From NCBI GenBank assembly GCA_023416955.1, contig JAEZGM010000027.1, forward strand, positions 6,271 to 70,270: a stretch of DNA of 64,000 nt, read 5' to 3'. The number at the start of each line of letters is the position of its first letter. Within the stretch, counting starts at the first letter, position 1. This DNA is from Bacillota bacterium (GTDB lineage: Bacteria; Bacillota; Clostridia; Oscillospirales; Acutalibacteraceae). The notes beneath the pieces were generated by a model. That model ran no database searches. It worked only from the letters and a program-made list of their open reading frames with translations, and was not told the DNA's origin. Positions 7,422-16,313 of this stretch are shown piece by piece. The position numbers and the translations under genes are program-made.

Positions 7422-8162
7422 ATGCCGACTCTGGTACGTTGTATTCGTTCTGACTTTCAAAAATTCAGGCATACCGCTATGCTATGGATACACATTCTGA
7501 TTCCTTTGGTTGCAGCGGCCCTGTTTATTGCCTATTATTCTGTTTCATCGTGGAAGACAGAGGCGAAAATTAGCGGGTATTTTGAGGTTATCGGTATTTC
7601 ATTTCCGCTGATGATCGGCCTTATCAGCAGTAAAGCAATTGAGCAGGAAGGACAGGCCGGAAACTTCCAGACCATGCTGTGCGGTATAAAATCACGTACT
7701 GCGGCATATTCAAGCAAATTGATTGTCATGCTTATGCTGGGAATTTGTTCGATTGCTATTGCGATAGGTGTATTTGCAGTCGGCTTTAAAACGGCCCCTG
7801 AAATTATGTATTTTAAGGCGGCAGGCTTACTGATAGCCGGGAGTGTTTTTTTATATATTCTGCATCTGTTTGTCAGCCTCCAGTATGGTAAGGGCGCATC
7901 CATAGGTCTTGGAATTGTGGAAAGCCTGATTTCCGCTTTAGCTCTGACTGGACTTGGAGATGGAAAATGGTTTTATATACCATGTACATGGAGCGCGCGT
8001 CTATGCGACACTCTTGTATACATTTGGCTCAATCCGGCAAATACCATCGGATACGAAGAAATACAAAAATGTTTGATAATCGCGGTACCCGCAACGATTG
8101 CTGCATTTATTTTAAGTCTTTTCTGGTTCAGAAACTGGGAAGGCAGAAAATTTTACGAATAA
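7422..8162 (+). CDS. Lantibiotic immunity ABC transporter permease (LanG/MutG type)
   Basis: This is the second membrane subunit, 246 residues with about six helices. The N-terminus (MPTLVRCIRSDFQKFRHTAMLWIHILIPL) and the segment SSKAIEQEGQAGNFQTML match the MutG/SpaG type, in which the E..AG.FQ..L loop is conserved. It is distinct from, but the same size as, the permease at 6689-7420, as expected for a LanFEG heteromeric pump. The start ATG 7422 overlaps the region of the preceding stop, with AGGAGGTAAAG upstream, so translation is coupled. The immunity lipoprotein follows after 20 bases. Confidence 0.82.
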   Translation: MPTLVRCIRSDFQKFRHTAMLWIHILIPLVAAALFIAYYSVSSWKTEAKISGYFEVIGISFPLMIGLISSKAIEQEGQAGNFQTMLCGIKSRTAAYSSKLIVMLMLGICSIAIAIGVFAVGFKTAPEIMYFKAAGLLIAGSVFLYILHLFVSLQYGKGASIGLGIVESLISALALTGLGDGKWFYIPCTWSARLCDTLVYIWLNPANTIGYEEIQKCLIIAVPATIAAFILSLFWFRNWEGRKFYE

Positions 8163-8182
8163 ATTGAAGTGAGGTATTTGAT

Positions 8183-8635
8183 ATGAAGAAAAGAAAATTT
8201 GTTTTGCTTACGATTCTGATTTTAGTTGTCGGCTGTGCCGGTGTTTTGGGATGTTCCCGAGCAGATATGCTGATAAACAATGCGAAAAAGAATACTGAAA
8301 TCGATAAAACCCTGTCGGTATATGATCTAAATAAGGAGAATTTTAAAGAAATTTCTTATAACGGTGAGACATATCAGATTAAGGAAGACGCCGTTAAAGG
8401 CGACGATCTGGACAAACCGATCGGAAAGGTTTCTCAGCGCGTAACCATTGATGAAAACAACAAAATACTTGATAGAAAAGAATTGATGAAAATTTATATC
8501 ATTCCAGATGGGTCAGATCAAAAACGAATCGATTTAAATTTCGGCTGGGTGTACAGCGTTAAAAATACCAATTCAGGTAAAATCATTGCAGTTGTTGTGA
8601 ATGAAAAGTACAAGAAGGCAGTTATAAAGGAATAA
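8183..8635 (+). CDS. Lantibiotic immunity lipoprotein (NisI/SpaI-like)
   Basis: This is a 150-residue exported lipoprotein. Residues 1-23 are a signal peptide (MKKRKFVLLTILILVVG) ending in the lipobox VLGC, with the acylated Cys at about 24. The mature part is soluble and charged. Its place directly behind LanFEG and before a two-component system, with a size of about 150 residues, matches SpaI/NisI-type proteins that bind the lantibiotic outside the cell before it reaches lipid II. Sequence identity within that group is low, so the call rests on lipobox plus context. The start ATG 8183 has GAAGTGAGG upstream. A small stem (AGCG..CGCT, about 8638-8653) follows the stop. Confidence 0.68.
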   Translation: MKKRKFVLLTILILVVGCAGVLGCSRADMLINNAKKNTEIDKTLSVYDLNKENFKEISYNGETYQIKEDAVKGDDLDKPIGKVSQRVTIDENNKILDRKELMKIYIIPDGSDQKRIDLNFGWVYSVKNTNSGKIIAVVVNEKYKKAVIKE

Positions 8636-8711
8636 AAGCGTTATTATAGCGCTAATCACATGTGCTTCCTCCTTAGCCACTCCGCATGTAATCTACCATT
8701 TAATAGAGAAG

Positions 8712-8740
8712 TTGCTTTATAATATATTAGTAGTTATACT
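8712..8740 (+). promoter_or_regulatory. Promoter of the response-regulator/kinase pair
   Basis: TTGCTT at 8712-8717, a 17-base spacer and TATACT at 8735-8740, ending 31 bases before the TTG start at 8772. It suggests the regulators can be made separately from the transporter. Confidence 0.6.
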
Positions 8741-8771
8741 CTATATGAGTTATGGAAGGAAGTGAGCTTTC

Positions 8772-9431
8772 TTGGCAAGAATCCTTGTAATTGATGATGA
8801 ACCGGATATTTTAGTCCTTGTAAAAAAGGCACTGCAAAAAGACGGTCATCTTGTATCTACTGTGGAATCGCCTGACAAGATGGATGTAAACAGTCTCAAT
8901 CGTTTTGATTTATTGTTACTGGATGTCATGATGCCGGGAATAGATGGATTTGCTTTTTGTCAAAGAGTGCGAGATGTCGTGGATTACCCTATTTTGTTTC
9001 TTACCGCTAAAACGATGGAATCCGATGCGATGTACGGCTTTGGTCTCGGTGCCGATGATTACATTAAAAAGCCGTTCAGCACCGGAGAACTGCGGGCAAG
9101 GGTAAATGCTCATCTGCGCAGGGAAACCCGTGAAAAACGGAATATATTGATTGTGTCCGATTTAGAATTTAATCTTGCTGCAAAAGAAATGTCGATCAAT
9201 GAACAAAAAATACTTTTTACAAAAATAGAATATGGTATCTGTGAATTCCTGGCAAAAAATCGCGGTCAGGTATTTTCCAAAGAACAGATTTACGATTCTG
9301 TTTGCGGATACGATGCAGAAGGCGATAGCTTCACTATTGCAGTGCACGTCAAAAATATTCGGGCAAAACTGGCCATATATCATATGGCCCCGATTTCAAC
9401 GGTATGGGGGATCGGATATAAATGGGATTGA
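8772..9431 (+). CDS. OmpR-family response regulator (lantibiotic sensing, SpaR/CprR-like)
   Basis: This 219-residue regulator has an N-terminal receiver domain (ILVIDDEPDI) with phospho-acceptor Asp51 in LLLLDVMMPGIDG. The conserved Thr appears in FLTAKT and the Lys in DDYIKKPF. The C-terminal winged helix ends VWGIGYKWD. It starts with TTG 8772 (AGGAAGTGAG upstream) and its stop overlaps the kinase start by ten bases. By position it should turn on the LanFEG-lipoprotein genes when a lantibiotic is sensed, as SpaRK, NisRK and CprRK do. That function is inferred from context; the family assignment is firm. Confidence 0.87.
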   Translation: MARILVIDDEPDILVLVKKALQKDGHLVSTVESPDKMDVNSLNRFDLLLLDVMMPGIDGFAFCQRVRDVVDYPILFLTAKTMESDAMYGFGLGADDYIKKPFSTGELRARVNAHLRRETREKRNILIVSDLEFNLAAKEMSINEQKILFTKIEYGICEFLAKNRGQVFSKEQIYDSVCGYDAEGDSFTIAVHVKNIRAKLAIYHMAPISTVWGIGYKWD

Positions 9432-10804
9432 GACGTAAGAATGTTCGATTAAGAACCTTTTTTATTCAATATTTGCTTGTACTTTTTGTCAGCTTTGTAG
9501 TTATCGTTTCTGTTGGTATAGGTTTGTTTTCTATTTCTCTGAAAACCGGCTTTGTGCTGTCGATCAGTGACGTAGAAGCACAAATAGAAAATCAGAAGGC
9601 AATGATTTCATCGGCAAAAACCGTATCTGCCGGAATGATCCCCAAAACCTGCAAATATGCCGTTGTAAGCTCCAGTGGAGTATTCCTATCCGGAAGTATG
9701 AACAAGACTGAAACAGATATGGCATGGAGAACGATTCAAAGCGGAAGAAGGACGTCCGGAGTATCCCTTATTACAGGTTTGAATGCAAAGTGTTATTTCC
9801 CGATAGAAAGGCAAAATGAGATCTGTATTGTGGAATATTCAGCCTTGTCCCAGTTCTCCGCTGACTTTTTGCGGGAACATTTGCCCGCACCGGAAATCCT
9901 TCTTTTCTGGGTAATTCTTGTGGCATTCCTGATAGAGATTTTCCTACTTTCAAAATTATATGGCAGAAAGATCAGCCTGAAACTGTTGCCCCTGCAAAAT
10001 GCAACAGAAAAGATTCAGAATAAAGACCTTGAGTTTGAAATTCAATATAGCGGCATAAAAGAAATAGACGCTGCCCTGAGGTCTCTCGACAGTATGAAAA
10101 CCGAATTACAGCAGTCGCTTGAAAAGCAATGGAAAAGTGAGCAAACGCGGAAAATACAGATTTCTGCATTGGCACATGATATAAAAACACCACTTACCGT
10201 TGTCCGTGGCAATGCAGAAATGCTGAATGATACAGAGCAAACAGAAGAACAAAAAGAGTGTACCAGCTATATTCTGAAGAACGCAGATCAAATGGAGCAA
10301 TATGTCCAGATGCTTATTGATCTGTCCAAAGCGGAAGTCGGCTATTCGCTTCAGTTGGAAAATGTAAATATGAGAGCATTTTTGGATGATATATACAGTC
10401 AAATAAATGCTCTTGCCTCAATAAAGCAGTTAAAAACTGAATTTGACGAAAAAGATTTGCCAGATATTATCCATCTGGACATTTCATTGATGCAAAGAGC
10501 GATTATAAATATCGTATCTAATGCGGTAGATTATTCTCCAGAGCACGGAGTGATTTGTTTTTCCACATCGAAAAACAAAGATAAAATTCGATTCACCATT
10601 ACTGATAGCGGAAAAGGATTTTCTTCGGAAAATTTGAAAAATGCAACGAAGCAATTCTATCAAGGCGATTCCAGCCGCAGTTCAAAGTTACATTACGGAA
10701 TGGGGCTGTTTATTGCCGCTTCTATTGTAAAACAGCATGGAGGGACTCTTTTAATAGCGAATTCTCCCGTCAGGGGTGGTGGAATGGTAACGATTGAAGT
10801 TTAA
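9422..10804 (+). CDS. Sensor histidine kinase (lantibiotic sensing, SpaK/CprK-like)
   Basis: This 460-residue kinase has a membrane helix at about 12-35, an extracellular domain of about 120 residues and a second helix at about 158-178. The phosphorylated His is residue 252 in SALAHDIKTPLTVVRGNAEML. The ATPase domain shows N box (IVSNAVDYSP), G1 (ITDSGKGFS) and G2 (HYGMGLFIAASI) motifs. Two helices framing an external domain fit direct sensing of peptides at the membrane surface. It is translationally coupled to the response regulator. The external ligand is unknown; the lantibiotic assignment comes from the linked transporter genes. Confidence 0.85.
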   Translation: MGLRRKNVRLRTFFIQYLLVLFVSFVVIVSVGIGLFSISLKTGFVLSISDVEAQIENQKAMISSAKTVSAGMIPKTCKYAVVSSSGVFLSGSMNKTETDMAWRTIQSGRRTSGVSLITGLNAKCYFPIERQNEICIVEYSALSQFSADFLREHLPAPEILLFWVILVAFLIEIFLLSKLYGRKISLKLLPLQNATEKIQNKDLEFEIQYSGIKEIDAALRSLDSMKTELQQSLEKQWKSEQTRKIQISALAHDIKTPLTVVRGNAEMLNDTEQTEEQKECTSYILKNADQMEQYVQMLIDLSKAEVGYSLQLENVNMRAFLDDIYSQINALASIKQLKTEFDEKDLPDIIHLDISLMQRAIINIVSNAVDYSPEHGVICFSTSKNKDKIRFTITDSGKGFSSENLKNATKQFYQGDSSRSSKLHYGMGLFIAASIVKQHGGTLLIANSPVRGGGMVTIEV

Positions 10805-10853
10805 GCATTAAGATAATCATTTATCGTATAAATCAAAAAAATAATAAAGTGAA

Positions 10854-10907
10854 CGACGGTTGATGTTTTGGAACACTCTTTTTGGAATGTCCAAATATCA
10901 GCCGTCG
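10854..10907 (+). terminator. Terminator after the sensor kinase
   Basis: CGACGGTTGAT at 10854-10864 pairs with ATCAGCCGTCG at 10897-10907 (one G-U pair), with further inner pairing of TGGAAC/GTCC, followed by CTTTCT. It ends the lantibiotic module. Confidence 0.6.
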
Positions 10908-11225
10908 CTTTCTATGCCCAAAGCCTTTATTCATGCGGGTTTTAGTATGTATTTAGTTGTGGAAATTAGATACCCATCTACTATCAAAACCATAAATCCT
11001 GAGAGACTAAATAATAGAATAGCTTACTTCTAAACACTTGCGTCTAAATTCTTTCCTAATCTTGTTTGCTATAAAATAAGCGTTCATAGGCATTTGAAGA
11101 AGAACTATAGTCCAGCGTAGCATTAGACGTTCTATTTATAAAATTCTATCAGAAAGTGTTTTCTGCATATAGCAACAAATAATTTTATATTTCATATAAA
11201 TATATGCATTTCCGATAGCAGGATA
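10908..11225. other. AT-rich non-coding stretch before the SIR2-HerA operon
   Basis: No open frame of useful length or ribosome site was found on either strand between the terminator at 10907 and the promoter at 11226. The sequence is AT-rich, like other parts of the island that follows. Confidence 0.5.
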
Positions 11226-11254
11226 TTGTTTTATTTGTATTTTGGACATATAAT
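11226..11254 (+). promoter_or_regulatory. Likely promoter of the SIR2-HerA operon
   Basis: TTGTTT at 11226-11231, a 17-base spacer and a perfect TATAAT at 11249-11254. No better promoter lies closer to the SIR2 start at 11582, so the transcript would carry a leader of about 320 bases. Confidence 0.5.
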
Positions 11255-11488
11255 ATAAGTATACAATATTTTCCTCTGAGTGATTGTGAACTATGACTAA
11301 CCATAGCACAAAAATGGCTATAGTTTTCTTCCGGCTTTAAGGTACATTTAGGTATTCACTAAGCTTTGAAAAAACACGATGGCGTCTGGTCTGGATATTC
11401 CCTTGAGTCAATAAAGCCTGCAATCTAGTTCAAATGTAATTGTAGCAAGTTGTCGTAAGACAACCGGTTATCCACACAAGCTTTAATC

Positions 11489-11531
11489 ATTGCTATAACA
11501 CACAGCATAGTCTGTTGTGTGTTATAGCAAT
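11489..11531 (+). promoter_or_regulatory. Perfect 16-bp hairpin in the SIR2-HerA leader
   Basis: ATTGCTATAACACACA at 11489-11504 is exactly inverted at 11516-11531 with an 11-base loop. No T run follows, so it is not a normal terminator. It ends about 50 bases before the SIR2 start. It could be an operator, an RNA control element or a recombination site. Confidence 0.6.
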
Positions 11532-11581
11532 GGGAAACAAAAACCTGAAATGCAGAAGCAAATCAAGAGGAGGTTAAACCA

Positions 11582-13048
11582 ATGGCTGAGAATATCCTAA
11601 AAATACGCGACGATGAATGCATAGTGCTTAACAGATCGATCGATGGATTCGAAATAACAGAGGGAAAGGCGCTTTCTTGGTTCGCTTCAGGTAAGTCGCC
11701 AAGTAAAATTGATCTTTCCTCTCTGAGATGTGGCATTGAGCCGTGGTTAACATCACTCTTTCAGTCAGAGCATCTATCGCTTCTCGTTGGAACGGGACTC
11801 TCGTATTCATTGAGCAATTTAGCAACCACAAGTGATATGGATACTAAAGCGACCGATACAATTATAGAAACAAGCGAGCCAACAACAACTAATTGTAAAA
11901 AAACACCAATGGATATACCCGCGCTAACTTCTGATAAATATAGGGAAATTATTCTGTCTTCGGTGAAGGACATTGCTGAAAAGGGATGTCGTGGCAATGC
12001 GAATATTGAGGATACCATCAGGATAATAAATGAGTTGCTACGTGGCCTTGAAATCCTCGGACATGGCAAACTTGAAGGTGAGCCAACACCAGAATTCCTA
12101 GCATTCACTGAGTTGAAGGACAACCTTAAGCAGATAATTTCAGACTTTACCTCAGGAATAAGCTACATTGAAAAAAGCATCGCAAATGCTGAGCTATTGA
12201 AGCGCGAAGAAGCTTTTGGATATCTTGTGAATTTTCTCATGAGTTTTGCCAGTCGTTCGGGAACCCGTGAGCGGCTTAATATATTTACCACCAACTACGA
12301 TCGGATTATAGAAGCTGGGGCAGAATTGGCAGGATTACATTTACTTGATAGATTCACTGGGACGCTCGCGCCAATTTTTCGTTCATCAAGGCTTGATATC
12401 GATATGCACTATAATCCACCTGGTATTAGAGGCGAGCCTCGATATCTTGAAGGTGTGGCCAGATTCACAAAATTACACGGCTCAATTGACTGGATAGATA
12501 CGGGTACAGACATTCGACGTATTGGTCTTCCTTTCGGATCTTCTGACATAGAGAGTTTCCTAAATGCTCCAGGCCTAAACGATGTTGATAGCCGTAAGGT
12601 GATGATTTATCCTAATTCTGCAAAAGATCGCGAAACCGCTGAATATCCGTATGTTGAGTTGTTCCGAGACTTTGCAGCTGCTCTGTGCCGCCCCAATAGT
12701 ACTCTCGTTACTTTTGGATACGGCTTTGGCGATGAGCATATTAATCGAGTTATCAAAGATATGCTTACAATCCCATCGACGCATCTGGTTATAATATCTT
12801 TTAATGACATGGGCGGTCGCATTATAAAGAAGTATAAAGAGATAGGCAGACACTCTCAAATCACATTGATTATAGGGGAAGATTTAGCTGGGTTAAAAAC
12901 GTTGGTTGATTATTTCTTGCCAAAACCGTCTATTGACAAGGCTTCAATCAGAATGAGTGAACTGCTTAAGCAACGCTATTCTCCTATTCCAAAAGGAGAA
13001 TCTCAAACTGAGTGTTTTTCGGCAACAACGGGAGGCATTGAGATATGA
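11582..13048 (+). CDS. SIR2-domain antiphage effector of a SIR2-HerA pair
   Basis: This 488-residue protein carries a split SIR2 fold. The NAD-binding glycine loop is LLVGTGLS (about 68-74). The catalytic region is FTTNYDR (235-241), with Asn and Asp that contact NAD ribose. The general-base His lies in KLHGSIDW (297-304), and a second Rossmann element is FGYGFGDEHIN (378-388). Residues about 80-215 form a variable helical insert. In characterised SIR2-HerA (Nezha-type) systems the SIR2 subunit hydrolyses NAD during phage infection. The start ATG 11582 has AGGAGG ten bases upstream. Its stop overlaps the HerA start (ATGA at 13045-13048), so the two are translated together. Confidence 0.85.
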   Translation: MAENILKIRDDECIVLNRSIDGFEITEGKALSWFASGKSPSKIDLSSLRCGIEPWLTSLFQSEHLSLLVGTGLSYSLSNLATTSDMDTKATDTIIETSEPTTTNCKKTPMDIPALTSDKYREIILSSVKDIAEKGCRGNANIEDTIRIINELLRGLEILGHGKLEGEPTPEFLAFTELKDNLKQIISDFTSGISYIEKSIANAELLKREEAFGYLVNFLMSFASRSGTRERLNIFTTNYDRIIEAGAELAGLHLLDRFTGTLAPIFRSSRLDIDMHYNPPGIRGEPRYLEGVARFTKLHGSIDWIDTGTDIRRIGLPFGSSDIESFLNAPGLNDVDSRKVMIYPNSAKDRETAEYPYVELFRDFAAALCRPNSTLVTFGYGFGDEHINRVIKDMLTIPSTHLVIISFNDMGGRIIKKYKEIGRHSQITLIIGEDLAGLKTLVDYFLPKPSIDKASIRMSELLKQRYSPIPKGESQTECFSATTGGIEI

Positions 13049-15297
13049 TGACGCCTCTTGCCATAGTAGACGCGCAACGCATAGGAAGTGTAGACTTCGT
13101 TTCCCCAGACGAAATTAAAGTTCTTCTAGATATTGAATCACCGAACGATGTTGCCCTGAATGCTGGTGTACCGAGACCATTTCCACGCATCAACAGCTAT
13201 GTCCTTATTCCAAGTGATAGTGGGCTTCTTGTTGCGCAGATAGAATGGATTACTATTGAGCGGTCACAATATCCAAAGCGTAAAGGGCTACAGGATTTTG
13301 GTTTAATTGACTTGCCCTTTCCATTGAGGAAGATGAGCCTTAATCCCCTTGGTGTTCTTTGTGAAAATGTCGGGGTGACAGCGAAACCTCCGTACTCGTT
13401 TTCACGTGGAGTAGAGGTGTTTCCAACCGTTGGTGATCCGGTTCTATTGCCATCACAGATTGAACTAAAGTCCATCGTTGAGTCTGGCGATAATCGCAGG
13501 GTGAAAATCGGTGTTAGTCCACTTGCAGGTAACGCCGAAGTGTGTGTTGATCCTGACAGACTATTTGGTCGTCATTTAGCTATATTGGGAAACACAGGAA
13601 GCGGAAAATCCTGTTCAGTTGCCGGGGTTATTCGGTGGTCTATAGAGGCGGCAAAACGAGAAATCGCTTGTCCCAAATGTGGTCAAACGAGAAAAATAAA
13701 TTCTCGATTTATCATCTTAGACCCAAATGGAGAATATTCCCAAGCGTTTAAAGATATGGATAACGTGCGGGTATTTGCTGTTGAGGCTGACCCCAAAAAT
13801 AAAGTAGAGCAATTGCAAGTGCCACTTTGGTTATGGAATAGCTCGGAGTGGTGTGCATTTACACAAGCAAGTAGCCGCACGCAACGACCTGTTTTGATTC
13901 AAGCACTGAGAACAGTTCGTGATGGAACATTGAATGTTACCTTAACACCAAGTGCCGATATGCGAAGATATTTACGGACTTTGGTTGATATTATCAGAAT
14001 TGAATTGAGCAATGGGGAACCGTGGGCAGCAGGACAGAAAAATTACGGGAAACGAAAAGGGTTTTACGATGGACTTGTTGCCTGGAGAAATGACACAGTT
14101 GAGGACGTTTCTTTCTCTCAACCGGAGAAAAAAGCATTAAGCGACCTCAACTTAAAACTTGATTCGATGATTGCAGCGCATACCCAACAATACGCTTCTT
14201 ATTTGTTTGGCCAAGCCACTATCACTGAACTGTTGGATCTTACCTCAAAGGCACATTCAGCTTTTGGTGGCTCTGATAGAGATGTACTTCCGATTGATGC
14301 GGATATTCCACGACCATTTACAGGAGATTTGTTTCTTAGAAGTATTCAAGCCAATGCAGAACTATTGAACTCGACAGAATATGTTGAAACAATGCTCACT
14401 CGAATACGCACCTTACTATCTGATTCTCGAATGAAGGTGATTACTAATTGTGCGCCTGACTTAACACTTCAAAAGTGGCTTGAAACATATATTTGTCCAA
14501 CCAATTCAGCAGATGGTTCAATAACGGTTATTGATTTATCATTGGTGCCAGCTGAGGTAATACATATAGTTACGGCAGTTATTGCTCGAATGACTTTGGA
14601 AGTCCTGCAAAGATACAGGCATTCGAACAGCGGAAAGACATTGCCCACTACACTTGTTATGGAAGAAGCCCATACTTTTATCCGCAAATACGCCAGCGAT
14701 GCAGAAGGAACAGCCACATATTCGATGTGTACGCAGGTGTTTGAAAAAATTGCCCGTGAGGGTCGCAAATTCGGGCTTGGTCTTGTCTTATCTTCACAAC
14801 GTCCAAGCGAGTTATCACAAACCGTCCTCTCTCAATGCAATTCTTTTCTTCTTCATCGAATAAGCAACGACCGCGATCAAGAACTCGTGAACAAGTTGGT
14901 ACCGGACAATTTACGCGGTCTACTACGTGAATTACCCTCTTTGCCATCTCAAAAAGCCATCCTATTAGGGTGGGCTTCCGAATTACCTGTCTTGATTCAA
15001 ATGAACTACCTTGAAGAGGCCCATAGACCTAAATCAGATGATCCGGAATACTGGAAAATTTGGACTGACAACGAGGAAAACGCTCGAACTGTTGATTGGA
15101 GTACTATTGCAGATAGTTGGCAGGAAAAAGAGCCGGGTAGTGATGTAGACCAAGGACTTGATGAAGAAGCCACAGAACAGCAAGAGAATGATAATTCGGA
15201 CTATGGCGATTATATTTGCCACGTACAAAAAGACCAACAGGCGATGAGCAATATAAACACTGGTTCAGAAATTGATGATGAAGAGCTACCATTTTAG
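13045..15297 (+). CDS. HerA-like ATPase of the SIR2-HerA defence pair
   Basis: This 750-residue protein is a HerA/FtsK-type motor ATPase. Residues about 1-165 form the N-terminal beta-barrel (HAS) domain, including PFPRINSYVLIP. Walker A is GNTGSGKS (182-189) and Walker B is LVMEEAH (537-543). The sensor/arginine-finger region SSQRPSELSQTVLSQCNSF follows. A CPKCG motif at 209-213 could be part of a small metal-binding insertion. The C-terminus (about 670-750) is acidic. HerA forms hexamers; in SIR2-HerA complexes it assembles with SIR2 subunits into a large ring with NADase and DNA-processing activity. Coupling to the SIR2 gene by a 4-base overlap supports a joint complex. Confidence 0.85.
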   Translation: MMTPLAIVDAQRIGSVDFVSPDEIKVLLDIESPNDVALNAGVPRPFPRINSYVLIPSDSGLLVAQIEWITIERSQYPKRKGLQDFGLIDLPFPLRKMSLNPLGVLCENVGVTAKPPYSFSRGVEVFPTVGDPVLLPSQIELKSIVESGDNRRVKIGVSPLAGNAEVCVDPDRLFGRHLAILGNTGSGKSCSVAGVIRWSIEAAKREIACPKCGQTRKINSRFIILDPNGEYSQAFKDMDNVRVFAVEADPKNKVEQLQVPLWLWNSSEWCAFTQASSRTQRPVLIQALRTVRDGTLNVTLTPSADMRRYLRTLVDIIRIELSNGEPWAAGQKNYGKRKGFYDGLVAWRNDTVEDVSFSQPEKKALSDLNLKLDSMIAAHTQQYASYLFGQATITELLDLTSKAHSAFGGSDRDVLPIDADIPRPFTGDLFLRSIQANAELLNSTEYVETMLTRIRTLLSDSRMKVITNCAPDLTLQKWLETYICPTNSADGSITVIDLSLVPAEVIHIVTAVIARMTLEVLQRYRHSNSGKTLPTTLVMEEAHTFIRKYASDAEGTATYSMCTQVFEKIAREGRKFGLGLVLSSQRPSELSQTVLSQCNSFLLHRISNDRDQELVNKLVPDNLRGLLRELPSLPSQKAILLGWASELPVLIQMNYLEEAHRPKSDDPEYWKIWTDNEENARTVDWSTIADSWQEKEPGSDVDQGLDEEATEQQENDNSDYGDYICHVQKDQQAMSNINTGSEIDDEELPF

Positions 15298-15458
15298 GCA
15301 GAAGATAATGTGAGGTAAAACTAACTATAGGTACCGCTGTCAAACAGAGTTTAGAGTGCAGATTCGCGTAAGAGGCTGTAAATTTCCAGTATATTTATGA
15401 TCGACGAGTTTATCATTGCAATGCTGGAAATTCATGAAACGATAGAAAGGATGTTTTG

Positions 15459-16172
15459 ATGAACATAATAGAACAATATGCTGAGCAATGGAATTGCAGC
15501 GCACAATTCTTTTATGACAAGAAATACTATCAGTGGATGTGCGAAAAGTTAATAGGCTTTAAAACTGTTATGGAAATCGGATGTGGCACAGGTTATAGCA
15601 CCCTTGCTCTTCTTAATAGTGGGCATAAAGTAATTGCAATCGATAAAAATCATGAATGTATCATGGCGGCGAAAAAGTTAATTGCTGATAATGGGCATAA
15701 AAAGGATGATATAATATTCCTTGAAGGAGATGTTGCAGATCTGCAGTTTAGGGAACAAACGTTGTCAAAATACGCTTGTGATATAGTAATATGTTGGAAT
15801 ATAGGCACCTATTGGGACAAGCAAATGATTCAGTTCTATGTGCCATACATGTTAGAATATGGACTGAATACAAGCCAAATAAAGCAAAATCCAGAGTCCT
15901 CTTATGCAGAGTTAATTATATGGGATGCATGCAGAATTTCTAAAGTCAAGGGTGTGCCTATACATATCATCGACCGAGGCGAAGAGATAATCAGCGAGGA
16001 TACAGACTCTTTTTACTATATACTGAAAAATGAATTCCATTTTTCTGAAATCGTCTATGATAATCTTAGGGCTAAATCATTATCCAATGGTGGAAGAATA
16101 CTATCTACGAGAGGAAAAGCTAATTTTGAAGGGTTAATTGACATTACATTTTTATCTGTTTCAATGAAATAA
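15459..16172 (+). CDS. Class I SAM-dependent methyltransferase
   Basis: This 237-residue protein shows motif I (VMEIGCGTGYSTLALL) at about residues 36-51, followed by the acidic end of strand 2 (VIAIDKN) and a motif II-like Asp in FLEGDVADL. These are the SAM-binding loop and adenine/ribose contacts of class I methyltransferases. Motif IV (NPPY/DPPY) of DNA methyltransferases is absent, so a small-molecule, protein or RNA target is more likely. The start is ATG 15459 (GAAAGG upstream); a TTG one codon earlier is less likely. It lies 160 bases after HerA and may or may not belong to the defence unit. The substrate cannot be told from the sequence. Confidence 0.78.
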   Translation: MNIIEQYAEQWNCSAQFFYDKKYYQWMCEKLIGFKTVMEIGCGTGYSTLALLNSGHKVIAIDKNHECIMAAKKLIADNGHKKDDIIFLEGDVADLQFREQTLSKYACDIVICWNIGTYWDKQMIQFYVPYMLEYGLNTSQIKQNPESSYAELIIWDACRISKVKGVPIHIIDRGEEIISEDTDSFYYILKNEFHFSEIVYDNLRAKSLSNGGRILSTRGKANFEGLIDITFLSVSMK

Positions 16173-16313
16173 AAAGCATTTAAAGCATATGAAGTGTTAA
16201 AAACTGATGTTAAAATTTTGATGCAGCTTGCACCATGTGGATACAAACTTCTGGGAGGTTCAATCGACCTACCTAACAAAATGAGCAACTTAAATGATTG
16301 CAAAAGGTGAGTT

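Noticed and set aside
5585..8182. Search for a lantibiotic precursor or modification gene
   Set aside because: No short Cys/Ser/Thr-rich peptide with a leader and no LanB, LanC, LanM or LanT features were found.
15459..16172. Methyltransferase as part of a restriction-modification system
   Set aside because: It lacks an NPPY/DPPY DNA-methylase motif and has no restriction enzyme next to it.
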